This document shows positions 16,989 to 25,070 of a stretch of 56,139 nt of DNA, piece after piece; position 1 is the stretch's first letter, and each line of letters opens with the position of its first letter. Position numbers and translations under genes: made by a program. The notes beneath the pieces were generated by a model. The model worked only from the letters and a program-made list of their open reading frames with translations. It had not been told where the DNA came from and made no database searches. Source of the stretch: Arthrobacter terricola (GTDB taxonomy: Bacteria > Actinomycetota > Actinomycetes > Actinomycetales > Micrococcaceae); assembly GCF_004354015.1 (NCBI RefSeq), contig NZ_SMRU01000029.1, positions 12,398 through 68,536 on the forward strand. The letters are read 5' to 3'.

Positions 16989-17753
16989 GTGATCTCCCAG
17001 TCATTCCGCCCCGGCACTATCCTCGCCGCATTGTTTGCTGCAGCCCTGGCCGTCGGCACCCTGGCGGGATGCCAGGCGCCCGGCGCTGTCCCTGCGGCTC
17101 ACGGCCCGACGGCAGGATTCTCCAACCCGGCGCAGCCCGGCGCGACAAGCGACGCCGCGTCGGCTTTGGCCACGCTGCCAGTGAAAGGACGTGCGCCCAA
17201 GACCGGCTATGACCGTGTGGTCCAGTTCGGCGCAGCATGGACCGATGCCTGCGGGGACCTCTGGTGCCGCAACGGCCTGGACACCCGCAACGATATCCTC
17301 TCGCGTGATCTGACCGACGTTGTCTGCAGGACGCCGGTACCCGCTGCCGCGCCGCACTGCGTGGTGGGATCCGGCACCCTGGCTGATCCGTACACGGGCA
17401 CGACCATCAGCTTCGTCCGGGGATCGGCCACCAGTAGCGCCGTCCAGATCGACCACCGGGTGGCGCTCTCCAATGCCTGGCAGACCGGCGCGCAGCAGCT
17501 GAGCCAGCAGCAGCGGATCGACCTGGCGAATGACCCCCTCAACCTGCAATCCACGGACGGGCCGACCAACCAGGCCAAGGGAGACGGTGACGCCGCGACC
17601 TGGCTCCCGCCGCACAAGGGCTACCGCTGCGACTACGTCGCGCACCAGATTGCCGTCAAGAAGAAGTACTCCCTCTGGGTCACCCGGGCCGAGCACGATG
17701 CGATGGCATCTGTCCTCGCTTCGTGCCCCGGACAAGCACTGCCGACGGCATAG
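16989..17753 (+). CDS. secreted HNH/DUF1524-like nuclease lipoprotein
   Basis: 254 residues. Signal peptide ending in the lipobox LAGC (Cys28), an Ala/Pro linker, then a DUF1524-type HNH domain: VQIDHRVALSNAW (Asp155-His156 of the beta-beta-alpha-metal motif), NDPLNLQSTDGPTNQAKGDGD (Asn181, Asn195) and TWLPPHKGYRC. Four to five cysteines suggest disulfides, as expected outside the cell. Members are nonspecific extracellular nucleases, used for nutrition or competition. GTG start with AAAGGAA 4 bases upstream. It faces away from the ribbon-helix-helix operon. Confidence 0.88.
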   Translation: MISQSFRPGTILAALFAAALAVGTLAGCQAPGAVPAAHGPTAGFSNPAQPGATSDAASALATLPVKGRAPKTGYDRVVQFGAAWTDACGDLWCRNGLDTRNDILSRDLTDVVCRTPVPAAAPHCVVGSGTLADPYTGTTISFVRGSATSSAVQIDHRVALSNAWQTGAQQLSQQQRIDLANDPLNLQSTDGPTNQAKGDGDAATWLPPHKGYRCDYVAHQIAVKKKYSLWVTRAEHDAMASVLASCPGQALPTA

Positions 17754-17931
17754 CCGGCGCCTTCCGGGCGCCACGCACGGAAGACCGGCCCGTGGGCTGA
17801 TGCTGATCGCTCGTTTCTTAAGGGCAGGGCAAGAGAGGAGCGGGCCCGCCGCGTGAGAGGTAGGCTATGCATCCAAGAGCGGTCCGAATCCGCGGAGGTT
17901 TTCTTACAGTGTTCAACGGCGGAGGCGCAGG

Positions 17932-18003
17932 ATGAACATCGGGGCGTTGGTGGCGGTCGCGGTTGCCCTATACATCGTGCTGGTCGTGCGCCGCAGAAAA
18001 TGA
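17932..18003 (+). CDS. 23-aa single-membrane-span peptide
   Basis: MNIGALVAVAVALYIVLVVR then RRK. A near-perfect GGAGG lies 6 bases before the ATG. One hydrophobic span ends in a positive cluster, giving an N-out or inside-anchored micropeptide. It resembles actinobacterial small membrane peptides and type I toxins only in general layout; no antisense RNA was identified. It lies 180 bases downstream of the nuclease gene. Confidence 0.5.
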   Translation: MNIGALVAVAVALYIVLVVRRRK

Positions 18004-18062
18004 GCCACGCAGACGAGCCGCAGCGTCAGATACCGGGTCCGAGGACGGCAACAAGGATCAAG

Positions 18063-18333
18063 ATGCCGTAGGAGCTGCGCGACCGGATCAACGACGGTGC
18101 GGGAGAGCGGGGCTCTCTGCCGCCGCCCTGGTGACTACGAGCGTTCATACCGTTTCGAGACAGCCCGGGAGCCCAATAGACGACTGTGCGTCAGCCAGAA
18201 CAGGGTCTCACGCATCGAGCACGGCGACATCGGCCGGCCCCAGGTCGATACGCTCAGGAAATACGTCGCCGCGGTCGGCGGCCGCCTTCGGGTGGAGGTT
18301 GAACCCGGCGACGAACGCATCCAGCCCGCCTGA
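18063..18333 (+). pseudogene. XRE-family antitoxin-like regulator, degraded
   Basis: The C-terminal half reads VSQNRVSRIEHGDIGRPQVD then TLRKYVAAVGGRLRVEVE, the characteristic second half of XRE regulators of RelE/HigB-type toxin systems. Upstream, ATG-CCG is followed by a stop, then ELRDRINDGAGER in a different frame, and the first HTH helices are missing or garbled. At least one stop, one frameshift and a deletion are needed to explain it. No partner toxin is visible. Confidence 0.7.
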
Positions 18334-18600
18334 CCCGGCAACCCGGTCCGGTACGTTTGAACAACCTGGTCGTGGCTGGGAAACGAATTCCAGAGCCGAA
18401 AGACGGGGTGTGCACAAGGTGCACCCCGTTCCGGGTTTTGTTGACTGCTTCAGCTTGCAAGCGGATGCCCGCGAAAGGATTCCGGGAGGCCAATGGCTCG
18501 CCGGGGCAGTACGCCGACGACGGCACGTTGCGCGGTGGCGTGCCCGACGGGGCAGCTGGTTGTCGCCGGGATCGGCGAACATAAGCACCCGACCTCACGG
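18334..18600. other. intergenic, nothing recognised
   Basis: Between the XRE remnant and the convergent membrane-protein gene. No supported gene, hairpin of note or promoter was seen. Confidence 0.3.
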
Positions 18601-19809
18601 CTAAACGGTTCTGCCGATGCGTGCGACGTATGTTCGACCGTTGTCGGGCCTCCGGATGAGCACCCGGCGTTTGCCGTTTGTGATCAGCCTCAGGCTGATC
18701 TTGTCGCCCTTGCGTGCGGGACCGATCGGGCTGATAACCCGGTAGAAGATGCGGAAGGTTCGTGGGATCCCTGCCGGATCCTTTGCCTGGAGCCGGATCG
18801 TGACACCGTTCCGGTCCGCGGACTTCCCGGTCACGGTGGCCTCGACCTGCCGCCACTGGAGTCCGGAGGCGAGTAGTTCCCGTATCGCGCCGTAGTCGCT
18901 CAGCTCATTGCGGAGTACGAGGGCGATCGCGGTCGGAAAGACGAGCAGGAACATGCCCATGTCCAGGGGATCAGGATGGTTCGCGTCGTTGGCACCATCG
19001 ATCCAGATGTCCTGCGGATCGGCTGTATCGACGTCGAGAATTGCCTGGGTGCCTGGCCCGGGCAGTGTGTTGCAGTTCCCGTCGACTTTGGCGATGCCGT
19101 GCAAGGGGCGGCCGTTGACGGTGTAGTCCACGTCGAGTTGGCACAACGAGGTGCGGCGTGACGAGGTGTCGGTCTGTGCCGTGACCGTCCCGTCAATCCT
19201 GGTGTAGCTGGCAAATCTGTGTCTGATCCCCGCGATGACGGCCCACCCGAGCCAGGCTGTGACCGATGCGATCAGGAGGACAGCAGCGGCGCGTTTGAGC
19301 CAGAGCCTCCTGCGAAGCCAGCTTCCTTTCCACGTCGGGGGCGCGGGGTCCGGCGGCGTGGCGGCCTGCAGGCGGGTTGTCTTGGTCAGCTGGAGCCATT
19401 CTCCCGCAGCGTCGCTGCCTGTGACTGCCGACGAGGCTTCGAAGCTGATTTCGCGGGCCGAGTGGCGGGGTGTTCTCTTTGGAAGCTTGCCGGGCCCGGA
19501 CGAGTTCAGGTTGGCCTTTGCCGTGAACCATGTGCGGGACATGGCGCTCGTGTTCCACTCGCCCGCGACCTTGCGTGCCGCATCCGTGCCGGTGAGCGTC
19601 CAGGGAATGTACCGCCCGGTTCCGAAGGCCCCCGGGACCAACAATCCGTCGGAAACCAGCTCTGAGATCGCTTCGAGGGTGAGTTCCCTGACCCGTCGCT
19701 GATCCGAAAGAACAGGCGTGCTCCTTGCGGCGGCCACCATGTCGGAGGCGCTGAGCCAGCGGTCGGCGGCCGCTGCCATCAGCGCCCGGCGAAGAGCGTC
19801 CGCCGTCAT
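18601..19809 (-). CDS. membrane protein with N-terminal helical domain and DUF3592-like segment
   Basis: 402 residues. The first ~85 (LRRALMAAAADRWLSASDMV, LISELVSDGLLVPG-like) look like a winged-helix or helical domain in the cytoplasm. A first membrane span lies at about 175-195 (AAAVLLIASVTAWLGWAVIAG) and a second at about 285-300 (MGMFLLVFPTAIALVL). Between them CQLDVDYTVNGRPLHGIAKV and ILDVDTADPQDIWIDG resemble DUF3592, an extracytoplasmic fold. No good ribosome site before the ATG. The gene stands alone; role unknown. Confidence 0.65.
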   Translation of the reverse strand: MTADALRRALMAAAADRWLSASDMVAAARSTPVLSDQRRVRELTLEAISELVSDGLLVPGAFGTGRYIPWTLTGTDAARKVAGEWNTSAMSRTWFTAKANLNSSGPGKLPKRTPRHSAREISFEASSAVTGSDAAGEWLQLTKTTRLQAATPPDPAPPTWKGSWLRRRLWLKRAAAVLLIASVTAWLGWAVIAGIRHRFASYTRIDGTVTAQTDTSSRRTSLCQLDVDYTVNGRPLHGIAKVDGNCNTLPGPGTQAILDVDTADPQDIWIDGANDANHPDPLDMGMFLLVFPTAIALVLRNELSDYGAIRELLASGLQWRQVEATVTGKSADRNGVTIRLQAKDPAGIPRTFRIFYRVISPIGPARKGDKISLRLITNGKRRVLIRRPDNGRTYVARIGRTV

Positions 19810-20006
19810 GCGGGCACGTCGGCCGGAAAATCACCCGGAACCCGCCCAGAAGGCATCGGTCCCCTCACGTACGTCATTCTTCCCCCGCCGCAGATGCGCT
19901 TTACGGCAATCTATCGCATCATGGCGACCCCGAACACCGAATCCCGGGGTCGTCAGCTGGCAGCCCGGCGGGTTCAGTCCGACGCGGCTGCTTTTTCGCG
20001 GGGCGC

Positions 20007-20030
20007 GCTGGAGCACAGCTCCAGCCGGGA
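20007..20030 (+). repeat. ACA-loop hairpin, copy 1
   Basis: GCTGGAGC-ACA-GCTCCAGC followed by CGGGA, 55 bases before the ATG of the 64-aa gene. A second imperfect hairpin (GGATTC.../...GAATCC) follows at 20027-20051. Belongs to the dispersed family also seen at 27324, 28292, 28381 and 29182. Confidence 0.6.
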
Positions 20031-20084
20031 TTCTCTTCGAGAAGATGAATCCTCGTGTATGCAAATCCTGAAAGGACCTGAACC

Positions 20085-20279
20085 ATGGCTACAACCCAGC
20101 CCTTCGAAAATCCCGCAGCAGCTGTCAACGCCGGTAGTCCCGACAGCCTGGCCTGGGTCTACGACCAGGTGGCCCGGCGTGCCTACGCCTTGAAGGATGC
20201 CGCGCCGTACCTGGCCAATGAAGCCTGGACGCTCTGCGGCCACGTCAACAGCCTGCGTGCCGACCGCGCAGCACGATGA
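20085..20279 (+). CDS. small helical hypothetical protein (64 aa)
   Basis: MATTQPFENPAAAVNAGSPD then SLAWVYDQVARRAYALKDAA and AWTLCGHVNSLRADRAAR: mostly helical and soluble. AAAGGA lies 9 bases before the ATG and an ACA-loop hairpin leader is upstream. It is followed 1 base after its stop by the next gene, so the two are probably translated together. No family recognised; typical of actinobacterial plasmid small genes. Confidence 0.7.
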   Translation: MATTQPFENPAAAVNAGSPDSLAWVYDQVARRAYALKDAAPYLANEAWTLCGHVNSLRADRAAR

Positions 20280-20280
20280 A

Positions 20281-20766
20281 ATGGAGCATCCGACGACCGC
20301 AGAAGACGCAACGACGCCGCATGCCGGCGACCGCTCCGGGTGGGAAAACGACGCTGAGCTTCAGAGCGTCATCACCCTGCTGGCCCGGCACACCGCCGGC
20401 CTGGCCGGCAGCGCCGCCGCACCCCGTACAGACGACAAAATCCAGGACTCCGGCGTCGGCGTGAACTGCGGAGAGCACTACGTCAACGACGTCGTCGCGC
20501 TGCGCGACTTCTGTTGGTGCGACGGGAGAATCCACCCGGAGGACGCCGACGGCATCCCGAGCTGTCCGCCCAACTTCGAGCACTTCGCTTCGGGCATCCT
20601 GGGGGAGTGGTACAAGCACCTCGGACGTGACGTGAGGTTCAACCGCAAACCGGAAGCCGGCGAGGCTCTCGCTGTGCTCGTGGACTGCCTCGAAAGCCTG
20701 CACGCCGACAACGCCCCATGGCCGGCAGACTTCAGCGCCGGCCGGCCCCGCTGGAGCGGTCACTGA
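20281..20766 (+). CDS. hypothetical plasmid-type protein with Cys/His motif (161 aa)
   Basis: Begins MEHPTTAEDATTPHAGDRSG. The conserved-looking core is VNCGEHYVNDVVALRDFCWC, then DGRIHPEDADGIPSCPPNFEHF; the Cys/His spacing (C, H, C-x-C, H, C, H) could bind a metal. The C-terminal VLVDCLESLHADN is helical. The start directly abuts the previous stop; upstream in-frame extension would overlap the 64-aa gene and lacks a ribosome site. Function unknown. Confidence 0.65.
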   Translation: MEHPTTAEDATTPHAGDRSGWENDAELQSVITLLARHTAGLAGSAAAPRTDDKIQDSGVGVNCGEHYVNDVVALRDFCWCDGRIHPEDADGIPSCPPNFEHFASGILGEWYKHLGRDVRFNRKPEAGEALAVLVDCLESLHADNAPWPADFSAGRPRWSGH

Positions 20767-21581
20767 CCGTAGCCGTCGTCGAAACTGCGATGATGGCCAA
20801 TGGAGCCGATAGCCTTTCCGTCTACGTTCCGCTGTTTCATTCCCTTGATGCCACGGCTTCGGAACGTTGACGCTGCTCACGTTCGCCATTCTGGTCGCAG
20901 TGTGGTGCGCGACCGGCTGTTGGCTGACGGCCCATCCGGCGTAACGGGCGCCCTTGCCGGCGGGCCGGAAACCAGGCGTCCCCCGTGGTCTACATAACGC
21001 TCGGGATCCCGATCGTCCCGCGTTCCGGGGTTCTCGCGTTGCTGCTCCACAGATGGTCCGGAAATCCGTACGCGGCGCCGGAGGGCAGACCCGGACCGGT
21101 CGGAACCCAGGACAGGTGCGTGAGGTGAGCTGAGACATGCGGTCACGAGGAGACGACTCCGCGTGGCCGCTACATTTTCAGCTTGGCGATTGCGCCCGTG
21201 CACCCGGCTTCGGTGCTGCGACGACAAGGGTCCCGGCCATTTTGTCGTGCCAGTCTTGACGCCTACCGCTGGAATCAAAGGCGGGGGACAGCAGCACGAT
21301 GGTCACGCCGAGCTGACCATCGACCGTCACCGAATCACCGGAACCGCGGGGAATGCGAGCCCGAACACCATGAAGTCCATCGACCTTTGGCTGCGCGACT
21401 TCCTTGGGCTGCACTGGTCGCGGTTTCGAGCATGGCGTCGCCCCGCACGGCGGACCCACCCGCCGAGGAGTTCGTCCGGGAGTACCTGGGTGCCCACAAC
21501 GCGTTCCCCGACGAGCCGGATGCAGTTATCAGACGGCTTACGGTCCTGACAAGATAGGTTTGGACATAGGAAGGAGCCGGG
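20767..21581. other. decayed region with gene fragments
   Basis: No intact gene. It holds an RDD-family remnant on the minus strand (listed) and, at about 21430-21557, a 41-codon plus-strand frame (MASPRTADPPAEEFVREYLG...) without a ribosome site. The remainder shows nothing I can identify. Confidence 0.4.
21178..21309 (-). pseudogene. RDD-family membrane protein, C-terminal remnant
   Basis: The frame GVTIVLLSPAFDSSGRRQDW followed by HDKMAGTLVVAAPKP is the usual end of RDD proteins (last membrane segment, then D-x-x-RRQ-x-WHDK-x-A-x-T-x-V). The body with the R-D-D residues is missing or scrambled upstream. Confidence 0.6.
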
Positions 21582-22637
21582 ATGACACCGTTGTCGCCGA
21601 ATGCGTCTGAACCCGGGGTGCGGCGCGCCACCATCACGGACGTCGCACGCCTCGCCGGGGTGGGGATCAAGACGGTGTCGCGCGTCCTCAACGACGAGCC
21701 CAATGTCGCCTCGGCGACGGCGGAGCGCGTCCGTCAGGCGATGGCCCAGTTAAGGTGGGAGCCCGACCTGCGGGCCCGGAACCTGCGCCGTTCGGACGGC
21801 CGCACGCACACGATCGGTCTGCTGGTTGGAAGCGTGACCAATCCGTTCGCGGCACAGGTGAACCGGGCGATCGAGGATGCCGCTGCCGTGCGCGGGTCCG
21901 CCGTGCTGACTGTCAGCCTCGACGAGGATCCAGAGCGCGAGATCGCTGCCGTCGCCGCACTCACCCGCCGCCGGGTGGACGGCATTGCGCTGATGCCGAT
22001 CGCCCCGAGCCAGGCCCACCTCCAGGCAGCGATGGACCACGGTCTCGCTGTAGTGTGCGTTGACCGGGAGCCGAGGGGGATCGCCGTGGACGCCGTGCGC
22101 TCGGACAGCCGCACCGCGGCGACCGTCGCCACCCGTCATCTGCTGCGGCGTGGCCACCGACGGGTGGGGTTGCTCCTCGACCGCGAGGATCTGTGGACGG
22201 CGCAACAGCGTCGGCTCGGATTCCTCGATGCCCTCCACGCAGCCGGCATCGACCCGACGGACTGTCCGATCCTTCCCGGCCTGCGCGACGCCGAGTCCAG
22301 CAGCATGGCGGCGGCCCGCCTGATGAGGTCGGATGCCCCGCCGACCGCCCTGTTCTGCGGCAAGAACCTGATCACGTTCGGCACTGTGCGTGCCCTCCAG
22401 CACTTGGGCCTGCAGCACCGCGTGGCCCTCGTCGGCTTCGACGACTTCGAATTCGCCGACCTGCTTGACCCCGGCGTGACGGTTGTCGCCCAGCGGCCCA
22501 GTCAGATCGGCCGGCTCGCCGCCGAACGCCTCTTCGCCCGCATCGAGCGTTCGGACTCCAGGGCGCCCGAGGCAATCGATGTGCCGACGGACCTTATCGA
22601 GCGCGGCTCCGGGGAAATCCCGCCGCCCGCCCCGTGA
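21582..22637 (+). CDS. LacI-family transcriptional regulator
   Basis: 351 residues. HTH ITDVARLAGVGIKTVSRVLN (about 17-36) with hinge ARNLRRSDGRTHTIGLLV, then a periplasmic-binding-protein-like core (DGIALMPIA, VALVGFDDFEFADLLDPGVT). AGGAAGGAG lies 6 bases before the ATG. The core resembles sugar-sensing LacI proteins. It points toward a wrecked lacI-pfkB pair and the sugar ABC operon, so it may have taken over control of that operon. Confidence 0.93.
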   Translation: MTPLSPNASEPGVRRATITDVARLAGVGIKTVSRVLNDEPNVASATAERVRQAMAQLRWEPDLRARNLRRSDGRTHTIGLLVGSVTNPFAAQVNRAIEDAAAVRGSAVLTVSLDEDPEREIAAVAALTRRRVDGIALMPIAPSQAHLQAAMDHGLAVVCVDREPRGIAVDAVRSDSRTAATVATRHLLRRGHRRVGLLLDREDLWTAQQRRLGFLDALHAAGIDPTDCPILPGLRDAESSSMAAARLMRSDAPPTALFCGKNLITFGTVRALQHLGLQHRVALVGFDDFEFADLLDPGVTVVAQRPSQIGRLAAERLFARIERSDSRAPEAIDVPTDLIERGSGEIPPPAP

Positions 22638-22639
22638 TG

Positions 22640-23323
22640 GCGCGTACACTTCGCCACGCATCGCCACGTACCTGATCGTCGTCGAAGGCCGCGGGAGATT
22701 GCTTGACCTCATCCGCCGAGTGCACGTCCATCGACAGGGTTTCCAAGTCGCGGCCGCCGGGCACCTGAGCGTCTTCGTCGCTGATCCTGGCCAGCAGGCA
22801 ATCGCCGGCGAGCCGATCGAAGTCGGCCGCCAAGAGGTCCGCATCCACCAGCAGGCCACTCCGCGGGTTGGGGTCGACCACGAGCCGCAGCTCCGGGCTC
22901 CGGATTGATTCCTGAAGCCGGGTGGACTGGTCCGGGTCCTCGAAAGGGAAGGAGCTGATGACAACGTAGTCCGCGGCATCCAACGCGGTGCGTTTGGTAC
23001 TGCCGATGGTGATTCCTCTCTTCACGGCGGCTTCGTTGAAGAAGGAGCTTGGCTCACCGTTGATGCGCTCCGAAACTGCACGCGCGGTGCCGAGGGCGGA
23101 AGTCCGTCCGAGGAACGTGACTTTCGTGGCCCCGGAGAGAGCTCCCGGATGCGGTCAGCGCCATCGTCAGCTCCGACGGTGGCGATCAGTGTCGCCAGCA
23201 CACCGGGGCGGGCGAGCCCGACGGCGACGTTGAGCCGCGCGCCACCGACGAAACCCGACGATCCGCCGGTGGTTTGGATTTGGTCGATGAGGGCGTCGCC
23301 AATGACCGTGCGGTGCTGGGCAT
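22640..23323 (-). pseudogene. PfkB-family carbohydrate kinase, degraded
   Basis: Reading from ATG 23323 (AGGAG upstream) gives the PfkB N-terminus in pieces: VIGDALIDQIQTTGGSSGFV then GGARLNVAVGLARPGVLATL (substrate-binding GG-x-x-N-x-A), followed after a frameshift near 23130 by ATKVTFLGRTSALG, SSFFNEAAVKRGIT and VVDPNPRSGLLVDADLL. The C-terminal catalytic GxGD motif is absent or lost. Probably once a fructo- or ribokinase for the adjacent importer. Confidence 0.75.
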
Positions 23324-23359
23324 AGTGCTCCTGGTCTGTCCGGGACGGTGAGGGGTTTT

Positions 23360-23734
23360 TGCTCGTGGCCGGGCCCGAATTCCCGGGGGCCACGTGCGAT
23401 GACTGTGCCTCGTCGTCAAGGCTGGACGCGAACACCGCAATGCCGCGCGCCACGGTCGCGTCCTGCGCGGCGCGATCGATTTCAGCGCCGAAGGGGTTGT
23501 CACGCTCGGCAAAAGAAGGCCGACCGTGAGCGTCCGCGGCCCGGTGCGCCGCAGTTTTCCGGCGGCCGTGTCCGGCTGATGGTCCAGCTGCCGGGTGGCC
23601 TCCAGCGCCCGGTGTTTGGTTTTTTCGGACACCCCGGCTGTCTGTTCACCACCCGGGAGACGATCGTGAGCCCGACGCCGGCCAAAGCAGCTATGTGTTT
23701 TATCGTGGGCCGGCGGCGGCCGGTTCAGTTGCAT
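23360..23734 (-). pseudogene. LacI-family regulator, degraded and internally deleted
   Basis: Recognisable parts in three frames: TIKHIAALAGVGLTIVSRVV (HTH), SEKTKHRALEATRQLDHQPD, GPRTLTVGLLLPSV and VARGIAVFASSLDDEAQ. The frame changes several times, and after residue ~100 the ligand-binding core is gone, running straight toward the pfkB remnant. It was presumably the divergent repressor of the ABC operon and read the two operators that flank that operon's promoter. Confidence 0.75.
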
Positions 23735-23743
23735 GCCTGGCCC

Positions 23744-23755
23744 GACAACGTTGTC
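23744..23755. promoter_or_regulatory. LacI-type operator, copy 1
   Basis: Perfect palindrome GACAACGTTGTC, in the shared context CCGACAACGTTGTCA. Its centre is 78 bases from the second copy. Confidence 0.75.
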
Positions 23756-23785
23756 ATCCTGATGCGGTCCTTCTTTCCATTCTTC

Positions 23786-23815
23786 TTGACGAGCGCTTGT
23801 GAACTACGTTACACA
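23786..23815 (+). promoter_or_regulatory. promoter of the sugar ABC operon
   Basis: TTGACG (23786-23791), 18-base spacer, TACACA (23810-23815). The second operator lies just after the -10, over the expected transcription start. Confidence 0.5.
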
Positions 23816-23821
23816 TAGTCC

Positions 23822-23833
23822 GACAACGTTGTC
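23822..23833. promoter_or_regulatory. LacI-type operator, copy 2
   Basis: Second perfect GACAACGTTGTC, again within CCGACAACGTTGTCA, placed to block initiation at the promoter just upstream. Two copies flanking a promoter are typical of LacI repression with looping. Confidence 0.8.
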
Positions 23834-23869
23834 AGGCCTACCGGCCTAACAGACCTACCAGGAGATTCA

Positions 23870-24991
23870 ATGTTGAGTTCCACCACCCCGCGCTCCCGCA
23901 AGACCAAGCTGATGGCGGTCGGAGCGATGCTTACGCTCGGCGCCCTCGGCCTCACCGCCTGCGGCGGCGGTTCCACCGCTTCGCCGGCTGCGGGCGGAAG
24001 TACTTCCGGGGCCAAGATCGGTGTATCACTGATCGTGAAGACCACCACCAACCCCTATTTCGTGGCGATGGAAGACGGCGCGAAGAAAGCTGCCGATGGC
24101 GGCAACATCGACCTGAAGCTCGCTGCGGGCAAGTCCGACGGCGACGAGGACACCCAGGTCCAGGCCATCGAGAATGCCATCTCCAGCGGAGACAAGGGCA
24201 TCCTCATCACCCCGAACGGTCCCGCCGTCGTCGACGCGATCAAGAAGGCCCGCGACGCCGGACTATACGTGATCGCCCTGGACACCCCGCCTGACCCGGC
24301 CAGTGCCGTGGACATCACCTTCGCCACGGACAACTTCGCGGCCGGCAAGCAGATCGGTCAGTGGACCGCGGCGCAGCTTGACGGCAAGAAGGCCACCATC
24401 GCCCTGGTCGACCTGTTCAGCGACAAGGTTGTGTCGGTGGACTACAACCGGGACCAGGGCTTCCTGACCGGCTTGGGCATCGACACCAAAGACAAGACAA
24501 AGAATGGCGACGAGGACAAAACCGGAAAGTACACCGGCGGCAAGGGCGGTGACTACGAGATCGTCGGCAACCAGGCTTCCCAGGGTGCCGAAGACGGCGG
24601 CCGTACCGCCATGGAAACCCTGCTCTCGAAGAACCCGGACATTAATGTCGTCTACACGATCAACGAACCTGCAGCTGCCGGAGCCTACGAAGCGCTGAAG
24701 GCCGCCGGCAAGGAAAAGGGCGTGCTGGTCGTCTCCATCGACGGCGGTTGCACCGGCGTGAATAACGTCAAGTCCGGCATCATCGGCGCCACCGCGCAGC
24801 AGTACCCGGTGAAGATGGCCCAGATGGGAGTCCAGGCGATCCAGGACCTGGCGACGACGGGCAGGAAGCCGTCGGTCTCGGCCGGCCTGGACTTCTTCAA
24901 CACCGGTTCGGCGCTGGTGACTGACCAGGCGGTAACCGGGCTGCAGAGCATCGACACCACTGCTGCCTCCCAGATCTGCTGGGGCAAATAA
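23870..24991 (+). CDS. sugar ABC transporter substrate-binding lipoprotein (RbsB/FrcB-like)
   Basis: 373 residues. Signal peptide with lipobox LTAC (Cys at about 31), then a type I periplasmic-binding fold: KIGVSLIVKTTTNPYFVAME, AIENAISSGDKGILITPNG, VIALDTPPDPASAVDITFAT and VVSIDGGCTGVNNV. This is the CUT2 class that imports monosaccharides such as fructose, ribose or xylose; the PfkB remnant favours fructose or a related sugar. AGGAG is 6 bases before the ATG. A strong hairpin follows the gene, as is common where the binding protein must outnumber the channel. Confidence 0.93.
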   Translation: MLSSTTPRSRKTKLMAVGAMLTLGALGLTACGGGSTASPAAGGSTSGAKIGVSLIVKTTTNPYFVAMEDGAKKAADGGNIDLKLAAGKSDGDEDTQVQAIENAISSGDKGILITPNGPAVVDAIKKARDAGLYVIALDTPPDPASAVDITFATDNFAAGKQIGQWTAAQLDGKKATIALVDLFSDKVVSVDYNRDQGFLTGLGIDTKDKTKNGDEDKTGKYTGGKGGDYEIVGNQASQGAEDGGRTAMETLLSKNPDINVVYTINEPAAAGAYEALKAAGKEKGVLVVSIDGGCTGVNNVKSGIIGATAQQYPVKMAQMGVQAIQDLATTGRKPSVSAGLDFFNTGSALVTDQAVTGLQSIDTTAASQICWGK

Positions 24992-25007
24992 CAAGAGCCG
25001 CCATGAT

Positions 25008-25040
25008 CCGGTCCCGGGACGGCAATCTCCCGGTGACCGG
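25008..25040 (+). other. mRNA hairpin after the binding-protein gene
   Basis: CCGGTCCCGGG pairs with CCCGGTGACCGG with one bulged base and a 10-base loop, between the binding-protein and permease genes. Probably stabilises the upstream message or limits read-through. Confidence 0.5.
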
Positions 25041-25070
25041 TCCTGATACACCATCCATGCAGGAGCAATA

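Noticed and set aside
23186..23734. Intact 182-codon regulator
   Set aside because: Only patches match LacI and they fall in several frames; treated as pseudogene pieces.
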